Shown: one piece after another, positions 1 through 8,074 of the stretch
Layout of the letters: each line of letters starts with the position of its first letter
Position numbering within the stretch: position 1 is the first letter of the stretch
Assembly: GCA_947377705.1 (NCBI GenBank)
Contig: CANCGU010000031.1
Coordinates: 1 to 17,321, forward strand
Source: Comamonadaceae bacterium
GTDB taxonomy: Bacteria; Pseudomonadota; Gammaproteobacteria; Burkholderiales; Burkholderiaceae
DNA length: 17,321 nt
Reading direction: 5' to 3'
Notes under the pieces: model-generated
What the model saw: only the letters and a program-made list of their open reading frames with translations
The model's database searches: none
What the model was told of the DNA's origin: nothing
Made by a program: the position numbers and the translations under genes

Positions 1-704
1 AAGCGACGATGCCTGTGTTTGAGTTCTTCGACAACCCCGCATGGGCGTATGGCGGTGGGCTGTATCACATCAAGTGCAATTACCAGTTGATGATCGATAA
101 CTTGATGGACTTGACGCACGAGACCTATGTGCACGCCACCAGCATCGGCCAAAAAGAAATTGACGAAGTGCCTTGCACCACCAAGGTAGAGGGTGACCAC
201 GTCATCACCAGCCGCTTCATGAGCAATATTTCTGCGCCACCGTTTTGGCAAATGGCTTTGCGCAGCAACAATTTAGCCGACGATGTGCCGGTGGACCGCT
301 GGCAAATTTGCCACTTCACACCACCCAGCCACGTCATGATTGAAGTGGGTGTCGCTCATGCGGGTAAAGGTGGCTACGATGCGCCCGATGACTGCAAGGC
401 GGGTAGCGTGGTGGTCGATTTCATCACGCCCGAAACCGAAACGTCGATTCTTTATTTCTGGGGCATGGCCCGTAAGTTTCAACCGAATAGCGTTGAACTC
501 ACGGCGTCCATTCGTGAAGGGCAAGGCAAAATTTTCTCCGAAGACTTGGACATGTTGGAGAGCCAGCAACGCAACTTGCTTGCCCATCCTGACCGAGCTT
601 TGTTGATGCTCAACATCGACGCCGGCGGCGTTCAATCACGCCGCGTGATTGAACGTCTGTTGGCACAAGAACACGCACAAACAACAAATGGAGTAACAGC
701 ATGA
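1..704 (+). CDS. vanA: Rieske non-heme iron oxygenase, vanillate O-demethylase-type large subunit (5' truncated)
   Basis: This is the C-terminal catalytic part of a Rieske-type aromatic ring-hydroxylating or O-demethylating oxygenase, most like VanA, which converts vanillate to protocatechuate in the cytoplasm. The reading frame is open to the left edge, so the N-terminal Rieske [2Fe-2S] domain (roughly 115 residues of about 350) lies outside the window. Counting from the ATG at 9, the motif NLMDLTHETYVH (residues 31-42) supplies His37 and His42 of the mononuclear Fe(II) site. The C-terminal stretch around EDLDMLESQQRNLLAHPD is typical of VanA. Its stop codon overlaps the start of the ferredoxin gene by ATGA, which suggests translational coupling and a shared operon. 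Related demethylases (dicamba, toluenesulfonate) have similar C-termini, so the substrate is inferred from resemblance only. Confidence 0.85.
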   Translation, partial: ATMPVFEFFDNPAWAYGGGLYHIKCNYQLMIDNLMDLTHETYVHATSIGQKEIDEVPCTTKVEGDHVITSRFMSNISAPPFWQMALRSNNLADDVPVDRWQICHFTPPSHVMIEVGVAHAGKGGYDAPDDCKAGSVVVDFITPETETSILYFWGMARKFQPNSVELTASIREGQGKIFSEDLDMLESQQRNLLAHPDRALLMLNIDAGGVQSRRVIERLLAQEHAQTTNGVTA

Positions 705-1003
705 GCGTTGGCATTGAAACCCCCGTGGGCAGCGATGGCGTGTTCACCCTTGAGTTGGTGAAGTCTGGCAAAAGTTTGCAAGTGGCCGCAGACCAGACGG
801 CCTTGCAGGTGCTTGAGGCCGCAGGCATTGCCGTGCCCATGTCATGCGGTCAAGGTGTTTGCGGCACGTGCTTGACGCGGGTGGTGGGCGGCATACCCGA
901 CCACCGCGACATGTACCTCACGGGTGAGGAGCAAGACGCGAATGACCAATTCACACCTTGCTGCTCGCGCAGCAAAACAGCGGTGCTGATGGTCGATCTT
1001 TGA
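701..1003 (+). CDS. Stand-alone plant-type [2Fe-2S] ferredoxin, equivalent to the C-terminal domain of VanB
   Basis: This 100-residue protein carries one plant-type [2Fe-2S] cluster. The ligands are Cys49, Cys54 and Cys57 (CGQGVCGTC) and Cys87 in TPCCSRS. The stretch GIPDHRDMYLTGEEQ is characteristic of the ferredoxin domain of vanillate-demethylase reductase VanB. VanB is normally about 315 residues, with FMN/FAD and NAD domains ahead of the ferredoxin; here those domains are absent. The ATG overlaps the vanA stop (ATGA), and a GGAG sits just upstream, so the start is well placed and the gene is probably coupled to vanA. It should pass electrons to the oxygenase from a reductase encoded elsewhere. 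Alternatively it is what remains of a vanB gene after an in-frame internal deletion. Confidence 0.85.
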   Translation: MSVGIETPVGSDGVFTLELVKSGKSLQVAADQTALQVLEAAGIAVPMSCGQGVCGTCLTRVVGGIPDHRDMYLTGEEQDANDQFTPCCSRSKTAVLMVDL

Positions 1004-1012
1004 AGAAACTCG

Positions 1013-1037
1013 CCTAGGGGCAGCGCCTCAATTTTTG
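1013..1037 (+). terminator. Possible weak intrinsic terminator after the vanA-ferredoxin pair
   Basis: GGGGC (1017-1021) can pair with GCCTC (1025-1029), including one G-U pair, across a 3-nt loop, followed by AATTTTTG. The stem is short. Its position, between the ferredoxin stop and the convergent stop of the RNB gene, is right for a terminator. Confidence 0.35.
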
Positions 1038-1041
1038 TCTT

Positions 1042-2529
1042 TCATGTTTCAGTGACTGAGTGGGCGAGGACAAAGTCAATGAAGCCGCGTTCCACAGACG
1101 TTGAGACAAGCCGCACGCGGACCAGTTGACCTACTTTGAGTTCTGGCAGTTCGCCCGACAGGCGTCCCTCCGCTGGAGGCTCAAAAATCCTGACCCACAT
1201 GCCGTGTGTGCCCGTTCCCGTGATGACGCCATTGAAACGTTGGCCAATCCGTGCGTGCAGCAGCAGCGCTGCTTCGGACTTGCGCATTTGTCGCTCGACC
1301 TTCTTGGCTGCATCTTCTTGAACAGTGCAGTGCGCGGCCAATTCATCAAGTTCTGCGTTGGAGTAGGGCGAGTGGGTGCCAGCCAAGATGGCCTTGATGA
1401 GTCGCAGTGTGATGAGGTCTGGATAACGCCGGTTCGGCGCTGTGGAGTGGGTGTAGTCTTGCACCGCAAGGCCGAAATGGCCAATCGGTTGGGCGTTGGG
1501 TCTTTCGACCACGTACTCGCCCGAGCCCATCAATTTGATGATGACCAGTGATAAATCGGGGAAGCGTATGGGGTCCGCTTGGTGTTGTTTCGCCAAGAAA
1601 TGCTCAAGCGCTCGTCCATCGGGTTCGCTAGGCAGTGTTTCGCCATATTCCTGTGCGAGCGCCACAATGCGCAACCACCGTTCGGGCGAACGCACGATGC
1701 GCCTGAACGCCGCAATCCCATGGTCTGCAAGGAAGCGTGCCGTACACCCGTTGGTTGCAATCATCAATTCTTCAATGATTTGTCGTGCGCGATTTTGAAC
1801 TTGTTGTCGAATATCGCTGATGCGGTCACCTTCGAAAAGTGCCCGTGGCTGAAATGTTTCAAACTCGAGTGCGCCCTGTGCATGCCGGATTTTTCGTAGC
1901 TTTTGTGCCAGCGCATCTTGTGTGTGCAATTGGGCATGCATGCCGTGAATGCGTTGTGCCGCTTCTGGCAGCTCACCTTCACCCTCTATCCATGCAGAGA
2001 CGGCGTCGTACGCCAATTGCGCCTTATTTAAAACGCGCCCCCGATAGATGGCAGAGTGAAGCAATGTCCCATCATTTTTAAATTCCATTTCATTGATCAA
2101 CGCCAATCGAACTTCATCGGGGTTGAGGGATGTGAGGTTGGTGCTGAGCTGCTCGGGCAGCATGGGGAAAATTCGCGCCGATGTGTAGACCGATGTGGTG
2201 TTGTGCCGCGCGTGCAGGTCGATGGCAGAGCCTTTTTTGACCAAGGCATCCACATCGGCAATGGCCACATAAATTCGAACACCGCCATTGGGCAATATTT
2301 CGCTCGCAGTGAGTTGATCAAGATCACGCGAATCATCATTGTCAATGGAGCACCACAGCAACTGTGTCAAATCGCGAATGTCATCGCTTGCTTCCTTGGC
2401 AGGCGCTTTGAGATTCACCAATTGCTGATGGACAGCTTGCGAAAAATCTGGTTCAAGACCTCGACTGAACATCGCCCACGTTGCTATCGTGGCCAAGTTG
2501 TAGCGGTGATTTTTTAAGTTATTTGGCAA
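1042..2529 (-). CDS. RNB-domain exoribonuclease (RNase II/R family)
   Basis: A 495-residue RNase II-superfamily protein that should degrade RNA 3' to 5' in the cytoplasm. The RNB active-site segment is CSIDNDDSRDLDQL (residues 60-73). Asp63, Asp69 and Asp71 align by eye with RNase II Asp201, Asp207 and the catalytic Asp209; the next aspartate (Asp210) is Gln72 here. A C-terminal S1-like segment (about 425-490, GVITGTGTHGMWVRIF) would bind RNA. It is shorter than RNase II (644 residues) because the N-terminal cold-shock domains are missing, as in some paralogues of the family. The start is TTG: AAGGAG (complement of 2537-2542) lies 7 bases ahead of it, whereas the first ATG (codon 20, at 2472) would cut into what looks like a conserved N-terminus. 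It follows the DUF3297 gene after 26 bases, so the two are probably co-transcribed. Confidence 0.88.
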   Translation of the reverse strand: MPNNLKNHRYNLATIATWAMFSRGLEPDFSQAVHQQLVNLKAPAKEASDDIRDLTQLLWCSIDNDDSRDLDQLTASEILPNGGVRIYVAIADVDALVKKGSAIDLHARHNTTSVYTSARIFPMLPEQLSTNLTSLNPDEVRLALINEMEFKNDGTLLHSAIYRGRVLNKAQLAYDAVSAWIEGEGELPEAAQRIHGMHAQLHTQDALAQKLRKIRHAQGALEFETFQPRALFEGDRISDIRQQVQNRARQIIEELMIATNGCTARFLADHGIAAFRRIVRSPERWLRIVALAQEYGETLPSEPDGRALEHFLAKQHQADPIRFPDLSLVIIKLMGSGEYVVERPNAQPIGHFGLAVQDYTHSTAPNRRYPDLITLRLIKAILAGTHSPYSNAELDELAAHCTVQEDAAKKVERQMRKSEAALLLHARIGQRFNGVITGTGTHGMWVRIFEPPAEGRLSGELPELKVGQLVRVRLVSTSVERGFIDFVLAHSVTET

Positions 2530-2555
2530 GCCGCAACTCCTTGTTTAGTTCATGC

Positions 2556-2807
2556 TTATTTGTAGAAGGCTTCGACTTTGCCTTTGATTTTGATGAGCAG
2601 AGGCTTGCCTTTGCGGTCCAGTGTTTTGCCTGCGGGAACTTTGACCCATCCTTCAGACAGGCAGTATTCTTCGACATCGAAGCGTTCTTTGTCGTTGAAG
2701 CGAATGCCAATGTCGTGTTCGAACACGGCGGCCAAATGGTGGGGGCTGCGGGGGTCGATCGACAGGTGGTCGGGCAGGGCGGGGCGTTGTGTGGTCGTGT
2801 CAGTCAT
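2556..2807 (-). CDS. DUF3297 family protein
   Basis: A small soluble protein of 83 residues whose LPDHLSIDPRSPHH and GIRFNDKERFDVEEYC segments match, from memory, the DUF3297 family of Proteobacteria. Its function is unknown. The chosen start (MTDTTTQ) is where family members usually begin. An in-frame ATG five codons upstream (2822) has a weak AAGG eight bases ahead of it and cannot be excluded. It is a single compact domain with a Lys-rich C-terminus and no signal peptide. It precedes the RNB ribonuclease gene on the same strand by 26 bases, so a two-gene operon is likely. Divergent from it is the secreted-protein gene at 2886. Confidence 0.85.
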   Translation of the reverse strand: MTDTTTQRPALPDHLSIDPRSPHHLAAVFEHDIGIRFNDKERFDVEEYCLSEGWVKVPAGKTLDRKGKPLLIKIKGKVEAFYK

Positions 2808-2885
2808 GCTTTGATTTTCCATGATTTGCGCCTTGGCGGTGACGTATCTGCGTGGTTGGATTTGCAAATAAAATCCTAGAAGCTT

Positions 2886-3341
2886 ATGTATAAACTTTTA
2901 TCCGCATTTTTTCTTGTCGCTTGGCAGTCCTGTGCTTGGGCCGGTTGGGTGTATTTCACCAACAACAACAGCTCCGCCGATGAGTATTACTTGACGCCGG
3001 TGGAAAACAAAGGGAAGGTGAAGGTGTTGCACACGTTCACCCATATGCCTATGGAGGCCAAAGTCCCTTTTCACACCCCCAAAGCGGTGGTCAAGGTCAC
3101 CTTGTATAACTACGCTTCAGAGCAATCCACGTATGAAATCAACTGCCAAGAGCAAAGCATTCAGTTGATGGCGCGTATTTTTTATCGGGATGGTGCGGGT
3201 AAATTCCCTTTTATCACGCATCAATTGAAAGATGCTTTTATTCAGGGCAGCAATTCCGAGTTTGCCAAGCAGTTCACTAAAACGCCACTTCACTTGGAAG
3301 ATATCAAGCACTACCGCATGGCCGAGGTGGCCTGTAAATAA
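2886..3341 (+). CDS. Small secreted protein, possibly surface-adhesin E-like
   Basis: A 151-residue protein with a clear N-terminal signal peptide (MYKLLSAFFLVAWQSCAWA, cleavage likely after residue 19). The mature part begins GWVYFTNN and is rich in beta-strand-like segments. Mature cysteines are Cys109 in YEINCQEQ and a penultimate Cys150, which could form a disulfide in the periplasm. The overall pattern (Trp-Val near the mature N-terminus, then STYEINC followed by a LMARIFYRDG strand) resembles the short surface-adhesin E-like proteins common in Burkholderiales, but the resemblance is moderate and no role is claimed. The start has a modest AGAAG ribosome site. A possible -10, TAAAAT at 2869-2874, lies only 12 bases ahead of the ATG and no clear -35 was found. 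Confidence 0.7.
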   Translation: MYKLLSAFFLVAWQSCAWAGWVYFTNNNSSADEYYLTPVENKGKVKVLHTFTHMPMEAKVPFHTPKAVVKVTLYNYASEQSTYEINCQEQSIQLMARIFYRDGAGKFPFITHQLKDAFIQGSNSEFAKQFTKTPLHLEDIKHYRMAEVACK

Positions 3342-3343
3342 AA

Positions 3344-3484
3344 GGGGACCGCTCTCGGCGATGAACTTACGTTCATGCGCGCCCTCAAAATTCGGGCTGG
3401 TGGCGAGAGCGGTCATTAACCGTCGTAATCTTGAACCCTATTTATCGTCGCAAGGGGCTAAAACTTTAGCGCCGATAATGAGGA
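3344..3484 (+). promoter_or_regulatory. Structured leader (three-way-junction-like) before the radical SAM gene
   Basis: The 149 bases between two plus-strand genes hold several nested inverted repeats. A perfect 11-bp outer stem pairs GACCGCTCTCG (3347-3357) with CGAGAGCGGTC (3404-3414). Inside it, ATGAAC/GTTCAT (3361-3366/3371-3376) extends with GCG/CGC around one bulged G. A second hairpin, GCCC/GGGC (3381-3384/3394-3397), follows. Further down, GCTAA/TTAGC (3457-3461/3466-3470), flanked by GG/CC, lies just before the ribosome site GAGGA (3480-3484). The arrangement suggests a structured 5' leader or a processed small RNA. It starts 5 bases after the preceding stop codon and has no U-tract, so it is not a simple terminator. 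No known riboswitch class was recognised. Confidence 0.45.
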
Positions 3485-3490
3485 TTCACC

Positions 3491-5419
3491 ATGCTTGACT
3501 CATCCCTGCCATCTTCATCCCTTCGTGTGTTGAGCCTCATCCCGCCGATGACGCAGCTCAACACGCCTTACCCGTCTACGGCCTATTTGACGGGCTTTTT
3601 GCGTTCACAAGGGGTAGACGCCGTACAAGAGGATTTGGCCTTGGCGCTGGTGCTGGCCTTGTTCACGCCCGAGGGCTTGGCACAAGTGCGCGAACGCGCC
3701 TTAGCTCAGCCCGAGGCTGACCGAACAGCGTGCGTGAACTACTTTTTAGATTTCTTCGAACGCTACCAATCGACCATCGCCCCCACGGTTGCTTTTTTGC
3801 AGGGGCGCGACGCCACCCTGAGCCACCGCATCGCGGGTCGAGGCTTCTTGCCCGAGGGGCCGCGTTTTGCTAGCTTAGACGCGTATGACGACGACGGCAG
3901 TGGCGATCCGCTGGCTTGGGCCTTTGGTGCCTTGGGCCAACAAGACCGCGCCCGCCACTTGGCCACTTTGTATTTGAACGACTTGGCCGATGTGCTGCGC
4001 GATGCGGTTGACAGCCGCTTTGAGTTTGTGCGCTACGCCGAGCAACTGGCGGGCAGCCAAGCCACGTTTGAGCCCTTGGCACAAGCCTTGGCTGCGACGC
4101 CCACGTTGGTGGATGAGACGCTGCAAGCGTTGACGCTGGCGGTGATTGCCAAACACCAGCCGCAACTGGTTCTGTTGTCGGTGCCTTTCCCCGGTGCCGT
4201 GTACGCCGCGTTTCGCATGGCGCAGACCCTCAAGGCGCATCACCCGCACATCCGCATTGGTTTGGGCGGTGGCTTTGTGAACACCGAGTTGCGCGAGTTG
4301 ACCGAGCCCCGTGTGTTTGACTATGTGGACTTCATCAGCCTAGACGCTGGCGAGCGGCCCTTACTCGCCTTGCTTGAACACTTGCAAGGCAAACGCAGCG
4401 TGCAGCGCTTGGTACGTACCTTCGTGCGCAACGATGCGGGCGACGTGCGTTTGATGAACTGGGCCGAGCCCGATGTGCCATTTGAAGAAGTAGGCACCCC
4501 CACATGGGATGGTTTGCCGCTGGACCGCTACTTGTCGCTGCTTGACATGCTCAACCCCATGCACCGCTTGTGGAGCGATGGCCGTTGGAACAAGCTGACT
4601 GTGGCGCATGGTTGCTACTGGAAAAAGTGCAGCTTTTGCGATGTGAGCTTGGACTACATCTCGCGCTACGAAACCGCCTCGGCCACCACCTTGGTCGACC
4701 GCATTGAGCAAATCGTGGCCGAGACCGGACAAACTGGTTTTCACTTTGTGGACGAAGCTGCGCCCCCCAAAGCACTCAAGGCGCTGGCCGAAGAACTGCT
4801 GCGCCGCAAAGTGCATATCTCGTGGTGGGGCAATATCCGATTCGAGAAAACCTTCACGCCTGAGTTGGCCGAACTGCTGGCCGAGAGCGGTTGCATCGCC
4901 ATGTCGGGAGGCTTGGAGGTGGCATCAGACCGATTGCTTAACCTGATGAAAAAGGGCGTCTCTGTGGAGCAGGTCGCGCAGGTCACCAAAGGATTCTCCG
5001 AGGCCGGCATTTTGGTGCACGCTTACCTGATGTATGGTTTTCCCACGCAGACCCTGCAAGACACGGTGGATGCGCTGGAGTACGTGCGCCAACTGTTTGA
5101 AAACGGTTGTATTCAAAGTGGCTTTTTCCACCGTTTTGCATGCACGGTGCATTCCCCTGTTGGCAAGAACCCCGCTGACTATGGCGTGCAAGTGGTGCCG
5201 CTGCCCGAGGTGAGTTTTGCCAAGAACGACATCGCCTTCATCGATCCGACGGGCACCGATCACAACACCTTAGGGACCGGCCTGAAGAAGGCCATTTACA
5301 ACTACATGCACGGTGTGGGCTTGGAAGACGATGTGCGCAACTGGTTTGAGTTGCCCAAGGGCAAGTGCCCCAAATCCAGCGTGCCGCGCCACAAAATTGC
5401 CAAGGCTTTGGGCTATTAA
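3491..5419 (+). CDS. B12-binding-domain radical SAM protein
   Basis: A 642-residue cytoplasmic protein. The N-terminal half (about 10-300) looks like a divergent cobalamin-binding Rossmann domain: a conserved opening around TPYPSTAYLTGFLRSQG, then GLGGGFVN and DYVDFISLDAGERPL. The usual DxHxxG cobalamin-ligand motif is not visible. The radical SAM core begins at about 365 with HGCYWKKCSFCDVSLDY, where Cys375, Cys380 and Cys383 are spaced CX4CX2C instead of the usual CX3CX2C. Downstream, the GGLEVASDRLLNLMKKGV segment is typical of B12-dependent radical SAM proteins. The protein should cleave S-adenosylmethionine to drive a methylation or rearrangement; the substrate is unknown. The start has GAGGA 6 bases upstream. 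The gene ends overlapping the convergent mgtA stop codon. No partner gene is adjacent. Confidence 0.85.
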   Translation: MLDSSLPSSSLRVLSLIPPMTQLNTPYPSTAYLTGFLRSQGVDAVQEDLALALVLALFTPEGLAQVRERALAQPEADRTACVNYFLDFFERYQSTIAPTVAFLQGRDATLSHRIAGRGFLPEGPRFASLDAYDDDGSGDPLAWAFGALGQQDRARHLATLYLNDLADVLRDAVDSRFEFVRYAEQLAGSQATFEPLAQALAATPTLVDETLQALTLAVIAKHQPQLVLLSVPFPGAVYAAFRMAQTLKAHHPHIRIGLGGGFVNTELRELTEPRVFDYVDFISLDAGERPLLALLEHLQGKRSVQRLVRTFVRNDAGDVRLMNWAEPDVPFEEVGTPTWDGLPLDRYLSLLDMLNPMHRLWSDGRWNKLTVAHGCYWKKCSFCDVSLDYISRYETASATTLVDRIEQIVAETGQTGFHFVDEAAPPKALKALAEELLRRKVHISWWGNIRFEKTFTPELAELLAESGCIAMSGGLEVASDRLLNLMKKGVSVEQVAQVTKGFSEAGILVHAYLMYGFPTQTLQDTVDALEYVRQLFENGCIQSGFFHRFACTVHSPVGKNPADYGVQVVPLPEVSFAKNDIAFIDPTGTDHNTLGTGLKKAIYNYMHGVGLEDDVRNWFELPKGKCPKSSVPRHKIAKALGY

Positions 5420-7989
5420 CGCGCTAACGCACGTTTGTAAAACACACGCTTCACCACCTCGACCACACCCAAATAGGTGAGCACCATGGCAGCCAAGATG
5501 CCGTAGAAATACGCAGGCGGCGCCACAAATCCCAATTGCGCACCGATGGGTGTCAAAGGTAATCCAACCGCGATGGCGACAACGGCCAAGGACGTGAAGG
5601 TCAGCAGCGGATGCGGTCTGCTTCTAAATGGGTTGCCTCGCGTGCGAATCACGAAGATCACCAACACCTGCGTGCACAGCGACTCCACGAACCAGCCTGT
5701 TTGAAACAACTTCTCATCGGCTTTCAATATTTCCAGCAGCACATAGAAGGTCAAGAAGTCAAACACCGAGCTGATGGGGCCGATGACCAGCATGAAGTTG
5801 CGTATGAAATCTAAGTCAAGCACGCGTGGCTTGGCGGTTTCTTCGGCATCGACTTCATCCAAAGGAATTGGAATTTCAGAAATGTCGTAGAGGATGTTGT
5901 TCAACAAAATTTGCGTGGGCAACATGGGCAGAAAGGGCAGGAAAAGCGCCGCGCCTGCCATGCTGAACATATTGCCAAAGTTTGAGCTGGTGCCCATCAT
6001 GATGTATTTCATGATGTTGCCAAAGGTGCGTCGGCCCTCCAACACGCCTGCATGCAAGACATTCAAATCTTGTTTGAGCATGATGATGTCGGCCGCTGCT
6101 TTGGCAACGTCCACGGCTGAATCAACCGACAAGCCCACATCGGCTGAATGCAGCGATGGCGCGTCGTTGATGCCGTCACCCATGTAGCCGACCACATGGC
6201 CGTTGGCTTTGAGCGCCAAGATCACGCGTTGCTTTTGACCTGGGTTGACTCGGCAAAACAGATTCGCCATTTCTACCCGTCGTTGCAAGGTTTGGTCGTC
6301 GAGCTGTGCAATTTCTTTGCCAGTCATCACGCCCGTCACGTCGATGTTCAGTTGTTGGCAAACATAACGCGTCACCAAGTCACTGTCACCTGTTACCACT
6401 TTGATGGCGACGCCTGCTTGCTGCAGTTTGGCAAGGGCTGGGGCGGCGCTTTCTTTGGGGGGATCTAAGAAAGCGGCGAAGCCGGCCAGCACCAGGGCTG
6501 ATTCGTCGTTGACGACAGCCGCAGCTTGGTCACGCGGCACCTCGCGCCACGCCACACCCAGAACGCGCAAGCCATCACTTTCTAGGGCGTGGTAGCGCTC
6601 GCTGATGGTTTGGGAAATGGCGTCATCCACTTCGTGTTGATCAACTTGATCACCAGCGCGCACTTCGACGTGTGTGCATAAACGGGCGATGTCTTCGGCC
6701 GCGCCTTTGACAACAAGCCAACGTTGCTGACCGTTGTCGACCAACACTGACACGCAGCGCCGTTCAAAATCAAATGGAATTTCATCGATTTTTGTCCAAG
6801 CGCTCACGTCAATCGTTTCGTGATTGAGGATGGCCTCGTCCAGCGGGCTCTTCAAGCCCGTCTCAAAAAAACTATTGATGTAGGCCAGCTCTAAAACCCG
6901 TGGGCTACCTTGGCCGTTGAGGTCTAAATGGCGTTCTAGGCGAATCTTGGCTTCGGTCAGCGTGCCTGTTTTGTCTGTGCACAGCACGTCCATGGAGCCC
7001 AAGTCTTGAATCGCAGTTTGGCGCTTCACGATCATTTGCAACTTGGCCAATCGAATGGCACCCCGCGAAAGGGTGACCGAGACCACCATCGGTAGCAGCT
7101 CTGGCGTTAGACCGACGGCCAAAGCCACGGCAAATAAAAACGACTCCAGCCAAGGTTTGTGAAACCACGCATTCACCAACAGCACAAACAACACCAGCAC
7201 CACCGTCAATCGCATGATAAGCATGCCAAAGCGACGTGCGCCCAATTCAAACGAGGTGGCTGGCGTGGGTTTTTGCAAGCTGTCTGCAATGTCCCCCATG
7301 GCTGTCTGTGCGCCCGTGTGGACCACCCGCACGCGTGCGCTGCCACCAATGACGGACGTTCCCATGAACACAGCATTGCTGGCATCTTGCAAGTCAGTTT
7401 CTGTCTCGGCCAGCACGCCCGGGTGTTTTTCAACCGGGTAGGCCTCGCCGGTGAGTAGCGATTGGTTGACGAAGAAATCTTTGGCTTCAAGTACCAAGGC
7501 GTCTGCGGGAACCAAGTCGCCAGCGCTCAGCAACGCCACATCACCGGGCACCACGTCGCGCACAGGAATTTCTATGGGCTTGCCATCGCGCAGTACGGTG
7601 GTGCGCACGGAGACCGATTGTCGAAGTTGGTCTGCGGCGGCGTTGGCGCGAAACTCTTGCACAAAGTCCAAGCTCACGCTGAGCAGCACGATGCCACTGA
7701 TGATGGCAAAGTTGGTGACCTCGCCCGTGAGCGCGGACACAAAGCTGGCCAACAACAACACCACCACCAGTGGGTTTTTGAACCGCGCGATAAATTGCCG
7801 AATCAGCGAAGGGCCTTGATGCGCAGAAAGCGTGTTGGGGCCGAAGGTCTCCGCGCGTTCGTTGGCTTCGTTGGATGACAGCCCTGTGGCATCCACGGGC
7901 GATACCAACGCGTCGCTTGCTGATGTGACCCACCAAGGTTTGGCCACGCGTTGGGCGTTTGTTTTTGCGCTTTGAGAATGAGGCGTCAT
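5416..7989 (-). CDS. mgtA: Magnesium-translocating P-type ATPase (P3B)
   Basis: An 857-residue inner-membrane pump of the MgtA/MgtB family, importing Mg2+ with ATP hydrolysis. Visible landmarks (numbered from the ATG at 7989): LDFVQEFRANAAADQL near 107-122, an actuator TGE in SLLTGEAYPVEK, TPELLPM in the TM4 ion-binding region (Pro296), the phosphorylated Asp339 in DKTGTLTEAKI, and a hinge GDGINDAPSL. Near the C-terminus, NILYDISEIPIPLDEVDAEE and GPISSVFDFLTFY are hallmark MgtA segments. An in-frame TTG at 8001 is possible, but the ATG at 7989 has GAAG 6 bases upstream and I prefer it. No long leader with a short regulatory ORF, as in enteric mgtA, fits in the 85 bases before tRNA-Gly. The last bases overlap the stop of the convergent radical SAM gene. 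Confidence 0.93.
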   Translation of the reverse strand: MTPHSQSAKTNAQRVAKPWWVTSASDALVSPVDATGLSSNEANERAETFGPNTLSAHQGPSLIRQFIARFKNPLVVVLLLASFVSALTGEVTNFAIISGIVLLSVSLDFVQEFRANAAADQLRQSVSVRTTVLRDGKPIEIPVRDVVPGDVALLSAGDLVPADALVLEAKDFFVNQSLLTGEAYPVEKHPGVLAETETDLQDASNAVFMGTSVIGGSARVRVVHTGAQTAMGDIADSLQKPTPATSFELGARRFGMLIMRLTVVLVLFVLLVNAWFHKPWLESFLFAVALAVGLTPELLPMVVSVTLSRGAIRLAKLQMIVKRQTAIQDLGSMDVLCTDKTGTLTEAKIRLERHLDLNGQGSPRVLELAYINSFFETGLKSPLDEAILNHETIDVSAWTKIDEIPFDFERRCVSVLVDNGQQRWLVVKGAAEDIARLCTHVEVRAGDQVDQHEVDDAISQTISERYHALESDGLRVLGVAWREVPRDQAAAVVNDESALVLAGFAAFLDPPKESAAPALAKLQQAGVAIKVVTGDSDLVTRYVCQQLNIDVTGVMTGKEIAQLDDQTLQRRVEMANLFCRVNPGQKQRVILALKANGHVVGYMGDGINDAPSLHSADVGLSVDSAVDVAKAAADIIMLKQDLNVLHAGVLEGRRTFGNIMKYIMMGTSSNFGNMFSMAGAALFLPFLPMLPTQILLNNILYDISEIPIPLDEVDAEETAKPRVLDLDFIRNFMLVIGPISSVFDFLTFYVLLEILKADEKLFQTGWFVESLCTQVLVIFVIRTRGNPFRSRPHPLLTFTSLAVVAIAVGLPLTPIGAQLGFVAPPAYFYGILAAMVLTYLGVVEVVKRVFYKRALAR

Positions 7990-8074
7990 TGCAATCTTCA
8001 AATTTTCTTCATCGTACTTCTGAAATCACAATGAATTTGAATTAGAATAATAGCTTCGGAATTAAACACTCCAC
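7990..8074. promoter_or_regulatory. Divergent promoter region of mgtA and tRNA-Gly
   Basis: This AT-rich 85-base gap must hold the promoters for both directions. For the tRNA, TTGAAT (8037-8042) with AATTAA/ATTAAA (8060-8066) gives a weak sigma70-like pair with 17-18 base spacing. For mgtA on the minus strand, TATTAT (complement of 8047-8052) is a good -10, but the -35 is poor. Hexamers were picked by eye. Confidence 0.35.

Noticed and set aside
3347..3414. Hammerhead-type ribozyme in the three-stem element
   Set aside because: The layout has three stems, but the conserved CUGAUGA and GAAA core segments are absent.
3344..3490. Cobalamin riboswitch ahead of the B12-type radical SAM gene
   Set aside because: The leader is short and no B12-box sequence could be found.
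3875..4816. Long antisense open frames within the radical SAM gene
   Set aside because: They lie opposite a well-supported coding region, encode low-complexity basic proteins and have no ribosome sites; they look like shadows of the sense codon bias.
8056..8072. PhoP box upstream of mgtA
   Set aside because: Only one half-site (TGTTTA, minus strand) is present; the second half, 5 bases on, does not match.
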